Shown in pieces: positions 17,793 through 25,811 of a DNA stretch of 64,000 bases. The stretch's first letter is position 1. Each line of letters starts with the position of its first letter. A program made the translations under genes and the position numbers. Below the pieces are notes generated by a model. The model was not told the origin of the DNA and ran no database searches. It saw only the letters and a program-made list of their open reading frames with translations. The DNA is from CAXXHQ01 sp963665265. Lineage in GTDB: Bacteria > Planctomycetota > Planctomycetia > Pirellulales > Thermoguttaceae. The stretch is taken from assembly GCA_963665265.2 (NCBI GenBank), contig OY762224.2, positions 1,488,001 to 1,552,000 of the forward strand. The letters are read 5' to 3'.

Positions 17793-19103
17793 ATGAAGAT
17801 CAGCAGCGAAAAGGCCGCGCGCATCAAGGCCGACATCAGCAGCACGATGACTCAAGGGGCCATCGCTCGAAAGCACAATGTCAGCCGTTCGGCGGTCAGC
17901 GATATTGCAACTGGGCGACGCCGCAAAGAGGTTCCTTGGCCTAACGGAGAACCTGCGCCAAAGCGTTCCGGCGGTCAACGAAAGAGGCTGGAGGAGCATG
18001 ATCCGACCGACAAAAGAATCCTGGAGCTTGAGGCCGAGGTCGTGCATCTAACGGAGGAACGGAATCGGGAGCGTGCCAGGAGTAAGGCCAGCGCCAAAAC
18101 CCAAGGACTGTTTCGAGCTATCGTCGCTGAGATGGATCGACATGTTAGGCCCTTCAAGACGCTCCCGTCGCAGATGGCGAGTCGCTCAAAGGCGCAGATC
18201 GTCGAGCATTGCGTTTTGCACATGAGCGACGGCCATCATGACGCGGTGGTTCGGCCGGAAGAGGTCGGCGGCTTGGAAGACTACAACTTCCCCGTCTCGT
18301 GCTGCCGAGCCGAGCGGTACGTCCATACCGTCGTCGAATGGACGCAGAACACCTTGGCCCCGAAGTTCTTCTTCCCGGTGCTGTGGGTGTTGGCCTATGG
18401 CGACTTCACTAGCGGAGAGATTCACCGAGCCTGCGAAAGAAGCTACTATCGGAACCAGTTTAAGAATTGCCTGGCGATCGGCCAGCTTCATGCCCTGATG
18501 TTTCGAGACTTGGCGGCTCATTTTAAGCAGGTCAACGTCCTTTATTTGGCGGGCAACCACGGCCGACGAACTTCCAAAAAGGATTACCTCGGCGCCCATG
18601 ATAACTGGGACTATCTGATCGCCGAGGCGGCCCGATTGCATTGTCGCGGACTGGAAAATATTTACTTCACGATCCCCAATGCGTGGAGCGCCAACGTCAA
18701 CATCAACGGCGTTGGATTCAACGTCAGCCACGGCGACGACGTGCGATCGAACCTGGGCATTCCATGGTATGGAATGGTTCGCCGACAAAAAGGTTTGATC
18801 GCTTTGGGAGCGGCCGCCGGCGCCCAGCGATGCCGCTATTTCTGTTGCGGACATCATCACGCGGCCAGCACCCTTTCCGACGTGGACGGGGAGTTGCTCG
18901 TGAACGGAAGTTGGCTCGGCACCGACGCCTTCGCCTACAACTCGTTGTCAGGCTATCGAGAGCCCGCCCAATGGTTGCATGGGGTCAATCCCGCGCACGG
19001 CGTGACATGGCGGTTGAACGTGAAGTTGCGACATGAGAGCGAAGGAGCCGGCCCGCAGCGATATATCATTGACGGCGGTCGAGACGTCGGTCCGCTTAAT
19101 TGA
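17793..19103 (+). CDS. HTH-calcineurin-like phosphoesterase fusion
   Basis: 436 residues. The N-terminus is a helix-turn-helix (QGAIARKHNVSRSAVSDIAT, about residues 22-41), followed by a charged coiled-coil-like segment (residues 65-100). A metallophosphoesterase domain follows with the usual metal ligands: MSDGHHD, YGDFTSGE, AGNHGR, SHGDD and CCGHHHAAS. Such enzymes hydrolyse phosphodiesters using two metals; in phages, Mre11/SbcD-like and nucleotide-cyclic phosphate targets are both known. The DNA-binding N-terminus suggests action at DNA. It starts 14 bases after the SNF2 gene. Substrate unknown. Confidence 0.75.
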   Translation: MKISSEKAARIKADISSTMTQGAIARKHNVSRSAVSDIATGRRRKEVPWPNGEPAPKRSGGQRKRLEEHDPTDKRILELEAEVVHLTEERNRERARSKASAKTQGLFRAIVAEMDRHVRPFKTLPSQMASRSKAQIVEHCVLHMSDGHHDAVVRPEEVGGLEDYNFPVSCCRAERYVHTVVEWTQNTLAPKFFFPVLWVLAYGDFTSGEIHRACERSYYRNQFKNCLAIGQLHALMFRDLAAHFKQVNVLYLAGNHGRRTSKKDYLGAHDNWDYLIAEAARLHCRGLENIYFTIPNAWSANVNINGVGFNVSHGDDVRSNLGIPWYGMVRRQKGLIALGAAAGAQRCRYFCCGHHHAASTLSDVDGELLVNGSWLGTDAFAYNSLSGYREPAQWLHGVNPAHGVTWRLNVKLRHESEGAGPQRYIIDGGRDVGPLN

Positions 19104-19148
19104 CGAAGAGGCGGCCGTTTCATCTCGGCCGGGATTTTGGAGAGTCGC

Positions 19149-19454
19149 ATGCCCGCTTTTCGCAAGAAGCCCGTCGTCATCGACGCGGTACGGATCAACG
19201 AGCCTATGGTCATTGCATCGCTTGAAGGCGAGATGCGGGCGCAGGCCGGCGATTGGATCATCAAAGGGGTAAAAGGAGAGCTATATCCTTGCAACGACGA
19301 CGTCTTTCGGCAGTCCTATGACCCGATCGGCAAAGACGGCGTCCATGCTCTGACGGCTCCTGGTCCGAAAGACTCCGAGGAGAACGCCTATGTAATTCCG
19401 TTTCCGGACGTCGTATCCGGCGTTCCGCTTGATCCGCTCGTTACGGACTCCTGA
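19149..19454 (+). CDS. Small phage protein, FRKKPVVIDAVRI / GDWIIKGVKGELYPC type
   Basis: 101 residues from ATG 19149 (GGAG about 14 bases upstream; an alternative start lies four codons earlier). The two hallmark segments PAFRKKPVVIDAVRI and GDWIIKGVKGELYPCNDDVF identify a widespread small phage family annotated as unknown function. It is soluble, with no catalytic motif. It lies just before the tRNA-Asn gene. Confidence 0.75.
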   Translation: MPAFRKKPVVIDAVRINEPMVIASLEGEMRAQAGDWIIKGVKGELYPCNDDVFRQSYDPIGKDGVHALTAPGPKDSEENAYVIPFPDVVSGVPLDPLVTDS

Positions 19455-19463
19455 CATGCTTTT

Positions 19464-19535
19464 TGCATCGTGGCTCAACGGTAGAGCGCCGCACTGTTAA
19501 TGCGGCGGTTCCCGGTCCGAGTCCAGGCGATGCAG
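19464..19535 (+). tRNA. tRNA-Asn (anticodon GTT)
   Basis: 72 bases fold as a standard cloverleaf: acceptor TGCATCG/CGATGCA, D stem GCTC/GAGC, anticodon stem CCGCA/TGCGG with loop CTGTTAA (GTT), T stem CCCGG/CCAGG with one mismatch and loop TCCGAGT, discriminator G as usual for tRNA-Asn. CCA is not encoded. It lies inside the phage operon, so it is a phage tRNA that may supplement the host pool. Confidence 0.88.
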
Positions 19536-19583
19536 ACTACTGGCCCGGCCGCAGCAGGGCTTTCTTCGTCTTCCGAGATCATT

Positions 19584-20504
19584 ATGGAACGGCTCCCGCG
19601 TTACGACGTGTTCGATGTGCCGCTCGCCGACATCTGGGTTGATCCAGATTTTAACTGCCGTAATGCGTTCACCTTTCAGTCCGTCGCGGGCTTGGCGGAC
19701 AACATTGCGCGATCCGGGCTAGAAATTCCGGTGATCCTTCAACGGCGAGAGGACAGTCGGACCGGCTTCATGCAGCCGTATCGCCTCGTCGCCGGATTTC
19801 GGCGACTTGCGGCCGTCAAGACGTTCCTGAAGTGGCTCTGCATTCCCGCCAACATTCGCTACGGACTAGACGATCGGGCGGCCGAAATTCTGAACCTTAC
19901 GGAAAACTTGGAACGCCAAGATCTGAATCCTCTTGAACAGGCTCAAGCGATCGCAAGGAGGTTTCCTCCCGGCACGTCGCTTCGAGCGATCGCCCAAGAG
20001 ATGAGCCGGGATACGCGGTGGGTGCATCAGCGTCTGCGCATCATGGAACTTTCCGAGGAACTCCGCGAAAAGGTCGCTGCTCGGATGCTGACTCTGCTTG
20101 ACGTTGACGCCTTGGTGAAATTACCGCCCGAAGAGCAGGTTGTCGCGGCAAGGGAGATCATCGCCGCACGCGGCAAAAACAAGCGAAAGCTTATCGTCAA
20201 CCCTCGCTATCGGCGGAAGTTTCGTTTTCGTCGCGGCAAAGAGGAAATCAACGCCCGTATCGCCCAATTGCTGGAAGCGGGGCTTGGCGGGTTGGCCACA
20301 CGCACGGCGGCCTGGTGCGCCGGATATATCAGCGATGACGAGTTCGATCAGGATATTTCGGACGCGAAGCAAGAAAATGCGACGGAAAACGGCCCTCAGT
20401 TTCGTTGTCTAACGGAGAGCGAACAATTTACGGACCTAACCGACGTCTCTTGTCCCTCTCTCATGGCGGACTTCGTTCGAGAGAAAGGTCTTAACGCCAC
20501 TTGA
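19584..20504 (+). CDS. ParB-like partition/regulatory protein
   Basis: 306 residues starting at ATG 19584; upstream in-frame starts would lie inside the tRNA. The ParB motifs are clear: GLADNIARSGLEIPVILQRR (residues about 36-55), RLVAGFRRLAAVKTF (about 70-84), NLTENLERQDLNPLEQAQAI (about 106-125), then a central HTH (TSLRAIAQEMSRDTRWVHQR). This matches plasmid and phage ParB with CTP-binding and DNA-binding parts. No ParA was seen in the window, so an orphan ParB acting in segregation or transcription is likely. Confidence 0.8.
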   Translation: MERLPRYDVFDVPLADIWVDPDFNCRNAFTFQSVAGLADNIARSGLEIPVILQRREDSRTGFMQPYRLVAGFRRLAAVKTFLKWLCIPANIRYGLDDRAAEILNLTENLERQDLNPLEQAQAIARRFPPGTSLRAIAQEMSRDTRWVHQRLRIMELSEELREKVAARMLTLLDVDALVKLPPEEQVVAAREIIAARGKNKRKLIVNPRYRRKFRFRRGKEEINARIAQLLEAGLGGLATRTAAWCAGYISDDEFDQDISDAKQENATENGPQFRCLTESEQFTDLTDVSCPSLMADFVREKGLNAT

Positions 20505-20511
20505 TTCTTTT

Positions 20512-20577
20512 GTCGGCGGCTCATCGCGGGATCATTCAGTCTATTCGACTGAAGCCCAAGTCGATTCGACCGCCGAC
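20512..20577 (+). other. Closed multi-stem element (possible structured RNA)
   Basis: An 8-bp closing stem GTCGGCGG (20512-20519) / CCGCCGAC (20570-20577) encloses a 7-bp hairpin TTCAGTC/GACTGAA and a short GTCG/CGAC hairpin. The length (66 bases) and shape suggest a tRNA, but the T-arm does not pair correctly. It starts seven bases after the ParB-like stop. It could be a terminator-like or regulatory RNA element. Confidence 0.4.
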
Positions 20578-20593
20578 GTCGGTATGAATCAAC

Positions 20594-20729
20594 CGGAGGG
20601 CCTCGGCGCGCGTCTTTCGCGCTGAACCTATAACCGCTGACGACTGCCTAGGATTGCCCGCAAGCCCGGCAGTAACGGCGTCCCGCAAAGGCTATGCGGG
20701 CGTCATGCGGAATACGCCGAGGCCCTCCG
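20594..20729. repeat. 15-bp perfect inverted repeat around a hairpin
   Basis: CGGAGGGCCTCGGCG at 20594-20608 is the exact reverse complement of 20715-20729. Within the loop are CTGCC/GGCAG and CCCGCA/TGCGGG hairpins. The right arm lies just before, or overlaps, the start region of the next gene, so the structure could hide or expose its ribosome-binding site. Function inferred. Confidence 0.5.
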
Positions 20730-21142
20730 CGATATACGAGATCCACATGTACGAGCGACACGAAGACATTTTTCAATTCGCCGTCAAGCTCCCAAACGGA
20801 AATGCGGTCTATCGTCTTGAAAAAGAAGAGGCCGACGCCGTCAGGGACGCGATTGCGCACAATCGGCCGATCCCGCCCGCAAGGGCACGACGGCTATTGC
20901 CGTTCGGACAAGGAGTTGAGGTCGTGGGAGGCCGCGTCACGGCCAGTTATCGAGGCGTGCATCTTGGCGTATTTCCGAGTCTGAAGAAGGCGCTCAAGGC
21001 ATGGGACGCGGAGGAACGCCATGAGAGATTTTCCCTGGAGCAGGACGCTGAACGGAAGGCTCTCGACGAACGCTACTACGCTGATTTGTCCTATGACGAG
21101 GACGGCTACAAAGTCTTCAGGCCGCGATCATCCGCGACATGA
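20705..21142 (+). CDS. Hypothetical phage protein (about 145 aa, start uncertain)
   Basis: The frame is open from 20654. Candidate starts are ATG 20705 (chosen) and ATG 20748 (MYERHEDIFQF); neither has a strong ribosome-binding site, and the 15-bp inverted repeat covers the first. The body has a small beta-rich part (FQFAVKLPNGNAVYRLEKEE) and a Glu/Arg-rich helical end. The stop overlaps the DNA polymerase ATG by 4 bases (ATGA), so it is coupled to the polymerase. No family recognised. Confidence 0.55.
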   Translation: MRNTPRPSAIYEIHMYERHEDIFQFAVKLPNGNAVYRLEKEEADAVRDAIAHNRPIPPARARRLLPFGQGVEVVGGRVTASYRGVHLGVFPSLKKALKAWDAEERHERFSLEQDAERKALDERYYADLSYDEDGYKVFRPRSSAT

Positions 21143-23697
21143 GCAAAATCTACCTTGACACGGAAACATGCGGGCTGCATTCGCAGATGGCGCTGCTTCA
21201 ATACGCGAAGGACGACGGGGCGATCATCCTCCATGAGGTGTGGCGGCGACCGATCCGCGAGACGCTCGCGCTGATTGAGCGACTTTGCGAGCATACGATC
21301 GTCGGATTCAATTTGGCGTTCGACTGGTTCCACGTCGTCAAGACTTATACGACGTTTCGTCTGGCCGATCCTGATTGGATTCCTTGCGAACATATCGAAG
21401 AGATCGCTCTGCTGGAGCCGAGGGGACAGGACGGGCCGTGCCTGAAGCCGAGCAGCGCTCTTGATCTTTTGCTTCATTCGCGCAAGGGACCATATCAGTC
21501 TTTGATGGCCCGCGAGGACATTAGGATTCGGAAAGTGCCTACCGTTCTGGCCTATGCGCTCGCGCAAGAGTTGGAACGGCGAATCGAACTTGACGACATC
21601 TATTTCGCCAAGAGCGCCGACAAAGACGCCCCGAAGTGGCAGACGCTCGATCGTCGCACTCGTGACGGTTTAGTGGACGACGATTTCAAGGACGTGGCGT
21701 TGAGATTTAATCCCGCCGGCGGGCTAAAGTTCCTTGCCGAGCACGCGATGGGATTGAAGCCCAAGTATCACTACAAGGACGTGGAGCCGAACCCCGCATG
21801 GCGACCGTATGAATTGGGTTACGCGCCGACTGCGCTGGCGGTCAGCAGTCCTGAGAAGAACTGGGAAGTGTGGGTCGAAAAAGACGGCAAGCGGAAACTT
21901 GCAGGCCGCGCATGGCCCGCAGTAATTCGCCATTTCATCGAGCATTGGGCCACGCGACCGGACGCCCGCGAATATGCGACGGACGACGTTGTTTATACGC
22001 GAGCGCTTGATCAGCATTTCGGCTATCCGCCGCCGGGCGACGACGATTCCATTCTCGCCTGCATGGTTCCGGTGGTTCGTTGGCGAGGCTTCACGATCGA
22101 CGTGGACGGAATGCGAGGACTACTCGCCAAGGCTCAGGCGACGGTTGAGGCCTCGCCGGTGAATATCAACAAGCCGTCGGCCGTCCGGGCCTACCTGACG
22201 GAGGTTATGGACGAAATCGAGTCGTTGAAGATTCAGGAATCCACGAAGAAGCAGAATTTGGAGACGGTCGTCAAATATGAGATCGTCCAGGATGACGAGG
22301 ACGACATTGGCGCCGAAGGCGTTGAAAGTTGGGACGGCATTCACGTTCACGAGTTCTGCCTCAAATGCGACGGGACTGGCCGATTTAACGGCGACGTTTG
22401 CAAACGCTGCGGCGGACGCGGGCATCTGAAAGCAGGCGAACCTCATCCGGCTGCGGTTCGGGCTAAGGAATTGCTTAAGGTCAAGCACGCGGTCAAGGAA
22501 GTTGAGCTGTTCAACAAACTGATCTTCGCCAAGAAGTTTCACGCCAGCTTCAATATCGTGGGCACGCTCAGCAACCGCATGAGCGGCGGCGACGGATTGA
22601 ACGCGCAAGGGATAAAGGGCTCCGATGAAGTCCGCTGCATGTTCCCCCTAGCTTGGCCGGGCTACCAGTTATGCGGCGGCGATTTCGACAGCTTCGAGGT
22701 CACGATCGCGGACGCCGTTTACAACGATCCTGAGATACGTAAGACATTGACGACGAAAGCGCCCTGCCTTGACTGCAACGGCGCCGGTAAGTGCCGCTCC
22801 AAAAAGTGCAGAAAATGCCATGGGGCAGGCACGCATGAATGCGAAGAGTGCGACGGGACCGGCGTCGGCACGAAGAAGATTCATGCTTTATTTGGAATGA
22901 TTCTCTTTGATTGCAGCTACGAAGAAGTCGTTGCGGACAAGGAAAAATACAAAAAAGGCAAGGGAGGCGTGTTCGCCGAGATTTACGGCGGCAATTGGAT
23001 GACGCTGATGCGCAATCTCGGCATCAGCGAAGCGGCGGCGAGAAAGGCTGACGAGGAATGGGGCAATCGGTACAAGGGCATCGGCAAGGCTCGTGAGCGA
23101 ACGATCAAAAAGTTTTGCTCCATGAAGCAGCCGGGCGGCGTCGGCAGCCAGGTCGTGTGGGACGAGCCGGCCGAGTACGTCGAGAGCTTTTTGGGCTTCC
23201 GGCGGTATTTCACCTTAGAAAATAAAATTTGCCGAGCGTTGTTCGACCTCGCTCGCAAACCGCCCAAGGGCTGGCGCAATCATCCGATTAAAGTGGTGCG
23301 CAGCACGCGGGTCCAAACGGCCGGAGGCGCTGCGGCGAGCGCCCTTTACGGCGCGGCATTTCAACTTCAGGCGGCCAACATGCGAGCCGCCGCTAATCAC
23401 GAGATTCAATCGCCCGGCGGCCAGATTACGAAGGCCGTTCAGCGGGCAATCTGGGACGTCCAACCGTCCGGCGTTCACGAGTTGCTTGTCGGCCCGATGA
23501 ACGTTCATGACGAGCTTATGTGCAGCACGCATCCCAGCGTAGTTTCGTTAGTAACGGAAAAGGTCCGGGAAGTCGTAGAGTCCTACCGCGACAAAGTACC
23601 TTTGATCGGCATGAGTTGGTTCGAGGAGATGACAAACTGGGCGGAGAAGAAGGACGGCGCGGAGAAGGTCGCGATTCGCGCTCCGGAGATGACATGA
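21139..23697 (+). CDS. Family A DNA polymerase with zinc-knuckle insertions
   Basis: 852 residues. N-terminal 3'-5' exonuclease: YLDTETCGL, VGFNLAFDWFHV, YATDDVVYT. Polymerase motif A GDFDSFEVTIAD (D515), motif B KGGVFAEIYGG with the K-x3-F-x3-YG spacing of the O helix, motif C NVHDELM. Two Cys-rich inserts are unusual: CLKCDGTGR...CKRCGGRG (C407, C410, C421, C424) before the palm, and CLDCNGAG...CRKCHGAG...CEECDGTG (C543 to C571) between motifs A and B. Both use the CxxCxGxG unit of DnaJ zinc fingers. It is the replicative polymerase of the phage, coupled to the upstream gene by ATGA. Confidence 0.9.
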   Translation: MSKIYLDTETCGLHSQMALLQYAKDDGAIILHEVWRRPIRETLALIERLCEHTIVGFNLAFDWFHVVKTYTTFRLADPDWIPCEHIEEIALLEPRGQDGPCLKPSSALDLLLHSRKGPYQSLMAREDIRIRKVPTVLAYALAQELERRIELDDIYFAKSADKDAPKWQTLDRRTRDGLVDDDFKDVALRFNPAGGLKFLAEHAMGLKPKYHYKDVEPNPAWRPYELGYAPTALAVSSPEKNWEVWVEKDGKRKLAGRAWPAVIRHFIEHWATRPDAREYATDDVVYTRALDQHFGYPPPGDDDSILACMVPVVRWRGFTIDVDGMRGLLAKAQATVEASPVNINKPSAVRAYLTEVMDEIESLKIQESTKKQNLETVVKYEIVQDDEDDIGAEGVESWDGIHVHEFCLKCDGTGRFNGDVCKRCGGRGHLKAGEPHPAAVRAKELLKVKHAVKEVELFNKLIFAKKFHASFNIVGTLSNRMSGGDGLNAQGIKGSDEVRCMFPLAWPGYQLCGGDFDSFEVTIADAVYNDPEIRKTLTTKAPCLDCNGAGKCRSKKCRKCHGAGTHECEECDGTGVGTKKIHALFGMILFDCSYEEVVADKEKYKKGKGGVFAEIYGGNWMTLMRNLGISEAAARKADEEWGNRYKGIGKARERTIKKFCSMKQPGGVGSQVVWDEPAEYVESFLGFRRYFTLENKICRALFDLARKPPKGWRNHPIKVVRSTRVQTAGGAAASALYGAAFQLQAANMRAAANHEIQSPGGQITKAVQRAIWDVQPSGVHELLVGPMNVHDELMCSTHPSVVSLVTEKVREVVESYRDKVPLIGMSWFEEMTNWAEKKDGAEKVAIRAPEMT

Positions 23698-23701
23698 CGT
23701 C

Positions 23702-24085
23702 ATGATCGTTTACAAAATTCAGGGCTATCTAAATGCGGCGTCGGGCTACGACAACGTGCAAACGTTTACGCCGGACTACGTCTGGTCGGTAATGAAGATG
23801 CCGCGACGATGGTGGTTTCCGTGGCCAAGGATCGAGGTCGGCGTCGTGACGAATCTTCGTCTGGCGGAACGGAAGGCGTTGGCTATGGCGCTTCACCAGG
23901 CACGCATTCGTCGAAAGAAGGATCGAACGCGGATTGTGCGCGTGGCGCAGCTTGACGGCAAAGAGACGAAGACTCTGATCTGGGACAACGGAAAGACGCT
24001 GGACCCATCCATCCTGCCCTGGTATTGGAGAGCGCTTCGTTGGTTGTTTGAGAAAGAGAAGTCGGCCTGGAAGACGGCGGAGTAG
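23702..24085 (+). CDS. Hypothetical phage protein (127 aa)
   Basis: 127 residues, start 4 bases after the polymerase stop. The sequence is basic and Trp-rich (RRWWFPWPRIEVGVV, WYWRALRWLF) with an Ala/Arg-rich helix between. No signal peptide. The Trp-rich segments could support a peripheral membrane contact or nucleic acid binding, but nothing specific can be claimed. No family recognised. Confidence 0.55.
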   Translation: MIVYKIQGYLNAASGYDNVQTFTPDYVWSVMKMPRRWWFPWPRIEVGVVTNLRLAERKALAMALHQARIRRKKDRTRIVRVAQLDGKETKTLIWDNGKTLDPSILPWYWRALRWLFEKEKSAWKTAE

Positions 24086-24087
24086 AA

Positions 24088-24282
24088 ATGAAAGTCCGAA
24101 TTGAGCAAGACATCGTGATTCCGGCGGGCTTGGTCATGGATGACGCGCCTCGCGTCACAAGACGTTACGGTCCTTGGTGCGAAGCGCTGACCGGCTTCGG
24201 AAAAGCCCATACGGGGAGATTTACGCTCGACTTCGACGTCGTAAGAACGTTTCCCGAGCAGTTTACGATTCTGGAAGAATGA
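24088..24282 (+). CDS. Hypothetical phage protein (64 aa)
   Basis: 64 residues, ATG two bases after the previous stop, which itself contains GGAG. Sequence begins MKVRIEQDIVIPAGLVMDD and ends RTFPEQFTILEE; probably a small beta-rich protein. It overlaps the nuclease gene by 4 bases (ATGA). Unknown function. Confidence 0.55.
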   Translation: MKVRIEQDIVIPAGLVMDDAPRVTRRYGPWCEALTGFGKAHTGRFTLDFDVVRTFPEQFTILEE

Positions 24283-24698
24283 AACGTATCAGACGGCCGA
24301 AACACGGGCCGGAATGGCACATTCAGCGCGACCTTATCACGTTTCTAAAAACGCGAGGGTGGCTCGTCGAACGCATGATCGGCAACGCCTATCAATACGG
24401 CATCCCCGATCTTTATTGCCACCATCCCAAATGGGGCGGCCGTTGGATCGACGTAAAAAACCCCGGCAAATACGGCTTCACGCGTGAGCAGAAGCTGAAA
24501 TGGCCCGCGTGGGAGCGGTTTGGTTGCGGCATCTGGATTCTGACGGCTGCAACCCAAGCGGAATACGACAAGCTATTCGCGCCGCCCAATTGGCGCGCGT
24601 ATTGGAAAGACTCTTGGGGAGACGTTCCGGACATTGACGAACTGCTCGATGAACTCGACCGTCTGGAGGCGAAACGTGAAATTGCAGAAGAAACATAA
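24279..24698 (+). CDS. VRR-NUC-like endonuclease
   Basis: 139 residues from the ATG that overlaps the previous stop. The PD-(D/E)XK core is recognisable: HIQRDLITFLKTRGWLVERM (N-terminal helix), then YGIPDLYCHHPKWGGRWIDV with the Asp of PD and the D-x-K (IDVKNP) that follows. Single-domain VRR-NUC proteins in phages cut branched DNA or act in recombination and packaging. The C-terminus is Asp/Glu-rich. It lies in the replication block next to the polymerase. Confidence 0.75.
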   Translation: MKRIRRPKHGPEWHIQRDLITFLKTRGWLVERMIGNAYQYGIPDLYCHHPKWGGRWIDVKNPGKYGFTREQKLKWPAWERFGCGIWILTAATQAEYDKLFAPPNWRAYWKDSWGDVPDIDELLDELDRLEAKREIAEET

Positions 24699-25164
24699 GC
24701 GTTGGCAATGCGCCGTAACGGCGTTCGCCATGGCGATCGACTGCCCTGCCGCCAAGTTGATGCTCGTCCTTGGACACGACGGCGGAGAAACCATCTTTCC
24801 CGATCTACCTGAACCGGCGAACCGCCGTAGCCACAACATCTATGAGATGATTCCCGTCGCCCTGGACATGGGATTCAGCGTAACGCCAATTCCCTTACGA
24901 CCGGCGATCATGCCGGCCGGCGCCCCAATGATGCAGGTTGCGATCGGATCGGATGAGGATAACTGGAAGCGATTCACTGGTCAACTTCGGAACTCTCGCG
25001 GCGTTATCGAGTGCCACGGTCCTCGCTGTCATCACATGCTCGCCTACGACAAGGGGCGGATATACGACCCCGACGGCCGCGAGTTTTCCTATTCAAGAGA
25101 GGCCTGCGAAGAGCGCGGACTCTACACCTATTGCCTGTGGCGCGTCGATCGGATTACGCAATGA
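24676..25164 (+). CDS. C39-peptidase-like papain-fold protein
   Basis: 162 residues from GTG 24676, chosen because GGAGG lies 7 bases upstream; ATG starts further up would overlap the nuclease extensively. The N-terminal QKKHKRWQCAVTAFAMAI has a Cys placed as in C39/papain-like enzymes, the later ECHGPRCHHMLAYDKGRIYD supplies a His and Asp in the expected order, and VLGHDGGET fits the same fold. Its substrate is unknown; similar phage proteins have no proven function. Overlaps the next gene by 4 bases (ATGA). Confidence 0.6.
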   Translation: MKLQKKHKRWQCAVTAFAMAIDCPAAKLMLVLGHDGGETIFPDLPEPANRRSHNIYEMIPVALDMGFSVTPIPLRPAIMPAGAPMMQVAIGSDEDNWKRFTGQLRNSRGVIECHGPRCHHMLAYDKGRIYDPDGREFSYSREACEERGLYTYCLWRVDRITQ

Positions 25165-25811
25165 ACAAGACTGAATGCAAAACGCCGTTCACCCAAGAAC
25201 AAAACGATGCGGTTTACCGACGGCTGGTCGCCGGCGACGCGAACGCTCGCGACGAGATGATCGAAGGGAATATGGCGCTGGCCGCGTTTCGCGTGGAGGA
25301 ATATCTGCGAAATGCGCCTCAGATGGCTTACTACCGAGATGACCTGATCGGGGCGGCGACGTACGGTCTTTGCGAAGCGGTTGACTCGATGCGGAAGAAA
25401 GGGCCGATAAGAAATCCCAAACCCACCGGCTATCTCACCAGAGCGATCGATTGGCGCATAACGCGACTCGTTGACGAATCCAACCTGATCGTCGTTCCGC
25501 AGACGACCCAAGATCGCGCTAGGGCGGAAGGCGTCGTCATCAAGCCGCCGCGTCTTGTGCCTGAAGCCGCGGCGCTTGGCGTCCCCGATTCTTCCGGAGC
25601 CAACGACGTCGCGGCGACGGAATTGCAAGAGGAGATACTTGCCTGCTGTCAAGACGAGGCGGACCGGAAGATCGTCGAGATGCGAGCGATGAATTACACC
25701 CAGAAGGAGATCGCTTGCGAGGTCGGGATAACTCAGAAGTCGATTTCCTGCCGGCTTCGAGCGATCCAACGGCGTTTCCAGGAACGCAACCCGGAGTACG
25801 CCGATGCTTGA
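25161..25811 (+). CDS. RNA polymerase sigma factor-like protein
   Basis: 216 residues from the ATG overlapping the previous stop. Region 2-like segment: ARDEMIEGNMALAAFRVEEY and YRDDLIGAATYGLCEAVDSM, the shape of the core-binding helix. Region 4-like C-terminus: DRKIVEMRAMNYTQKEIACE and VGITQKSISCRLRAIQRRF, a helix-turn-helix that would read the -35 element. No region 1.1. A phage sigma could direct middle or late transcription, including the left-hand structural genes. Overlaps the next gene by 8 bases. Confidence 0.7.
   Translation: MNKTECKTPFTQEQNDAVYRRLVAGDANARDEMIEGNMALAAFRVEEYLRNAPQMAYYRDDLIGAATYGLCEAVDSMRKKGPIRNPKPTGYLTRAIDWRITRLVDESNLIVVPQTTQDRARAEGVVIKPPRLVPEAAALGVPDSSGANDVAATELQEEILACCQDEADRKIVEMRAMNYTQKEIACEVGITQKSISCRLRAIQRRFQERNPEYADA

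Noticed and set aside
20512..20577. Third tRNA gene
   Set aside because: The closing stem and one hairpin fit, but the segment carrying TTCGA does not form a T arm with the correct stem, and the anticodon loop would have the wrong size.
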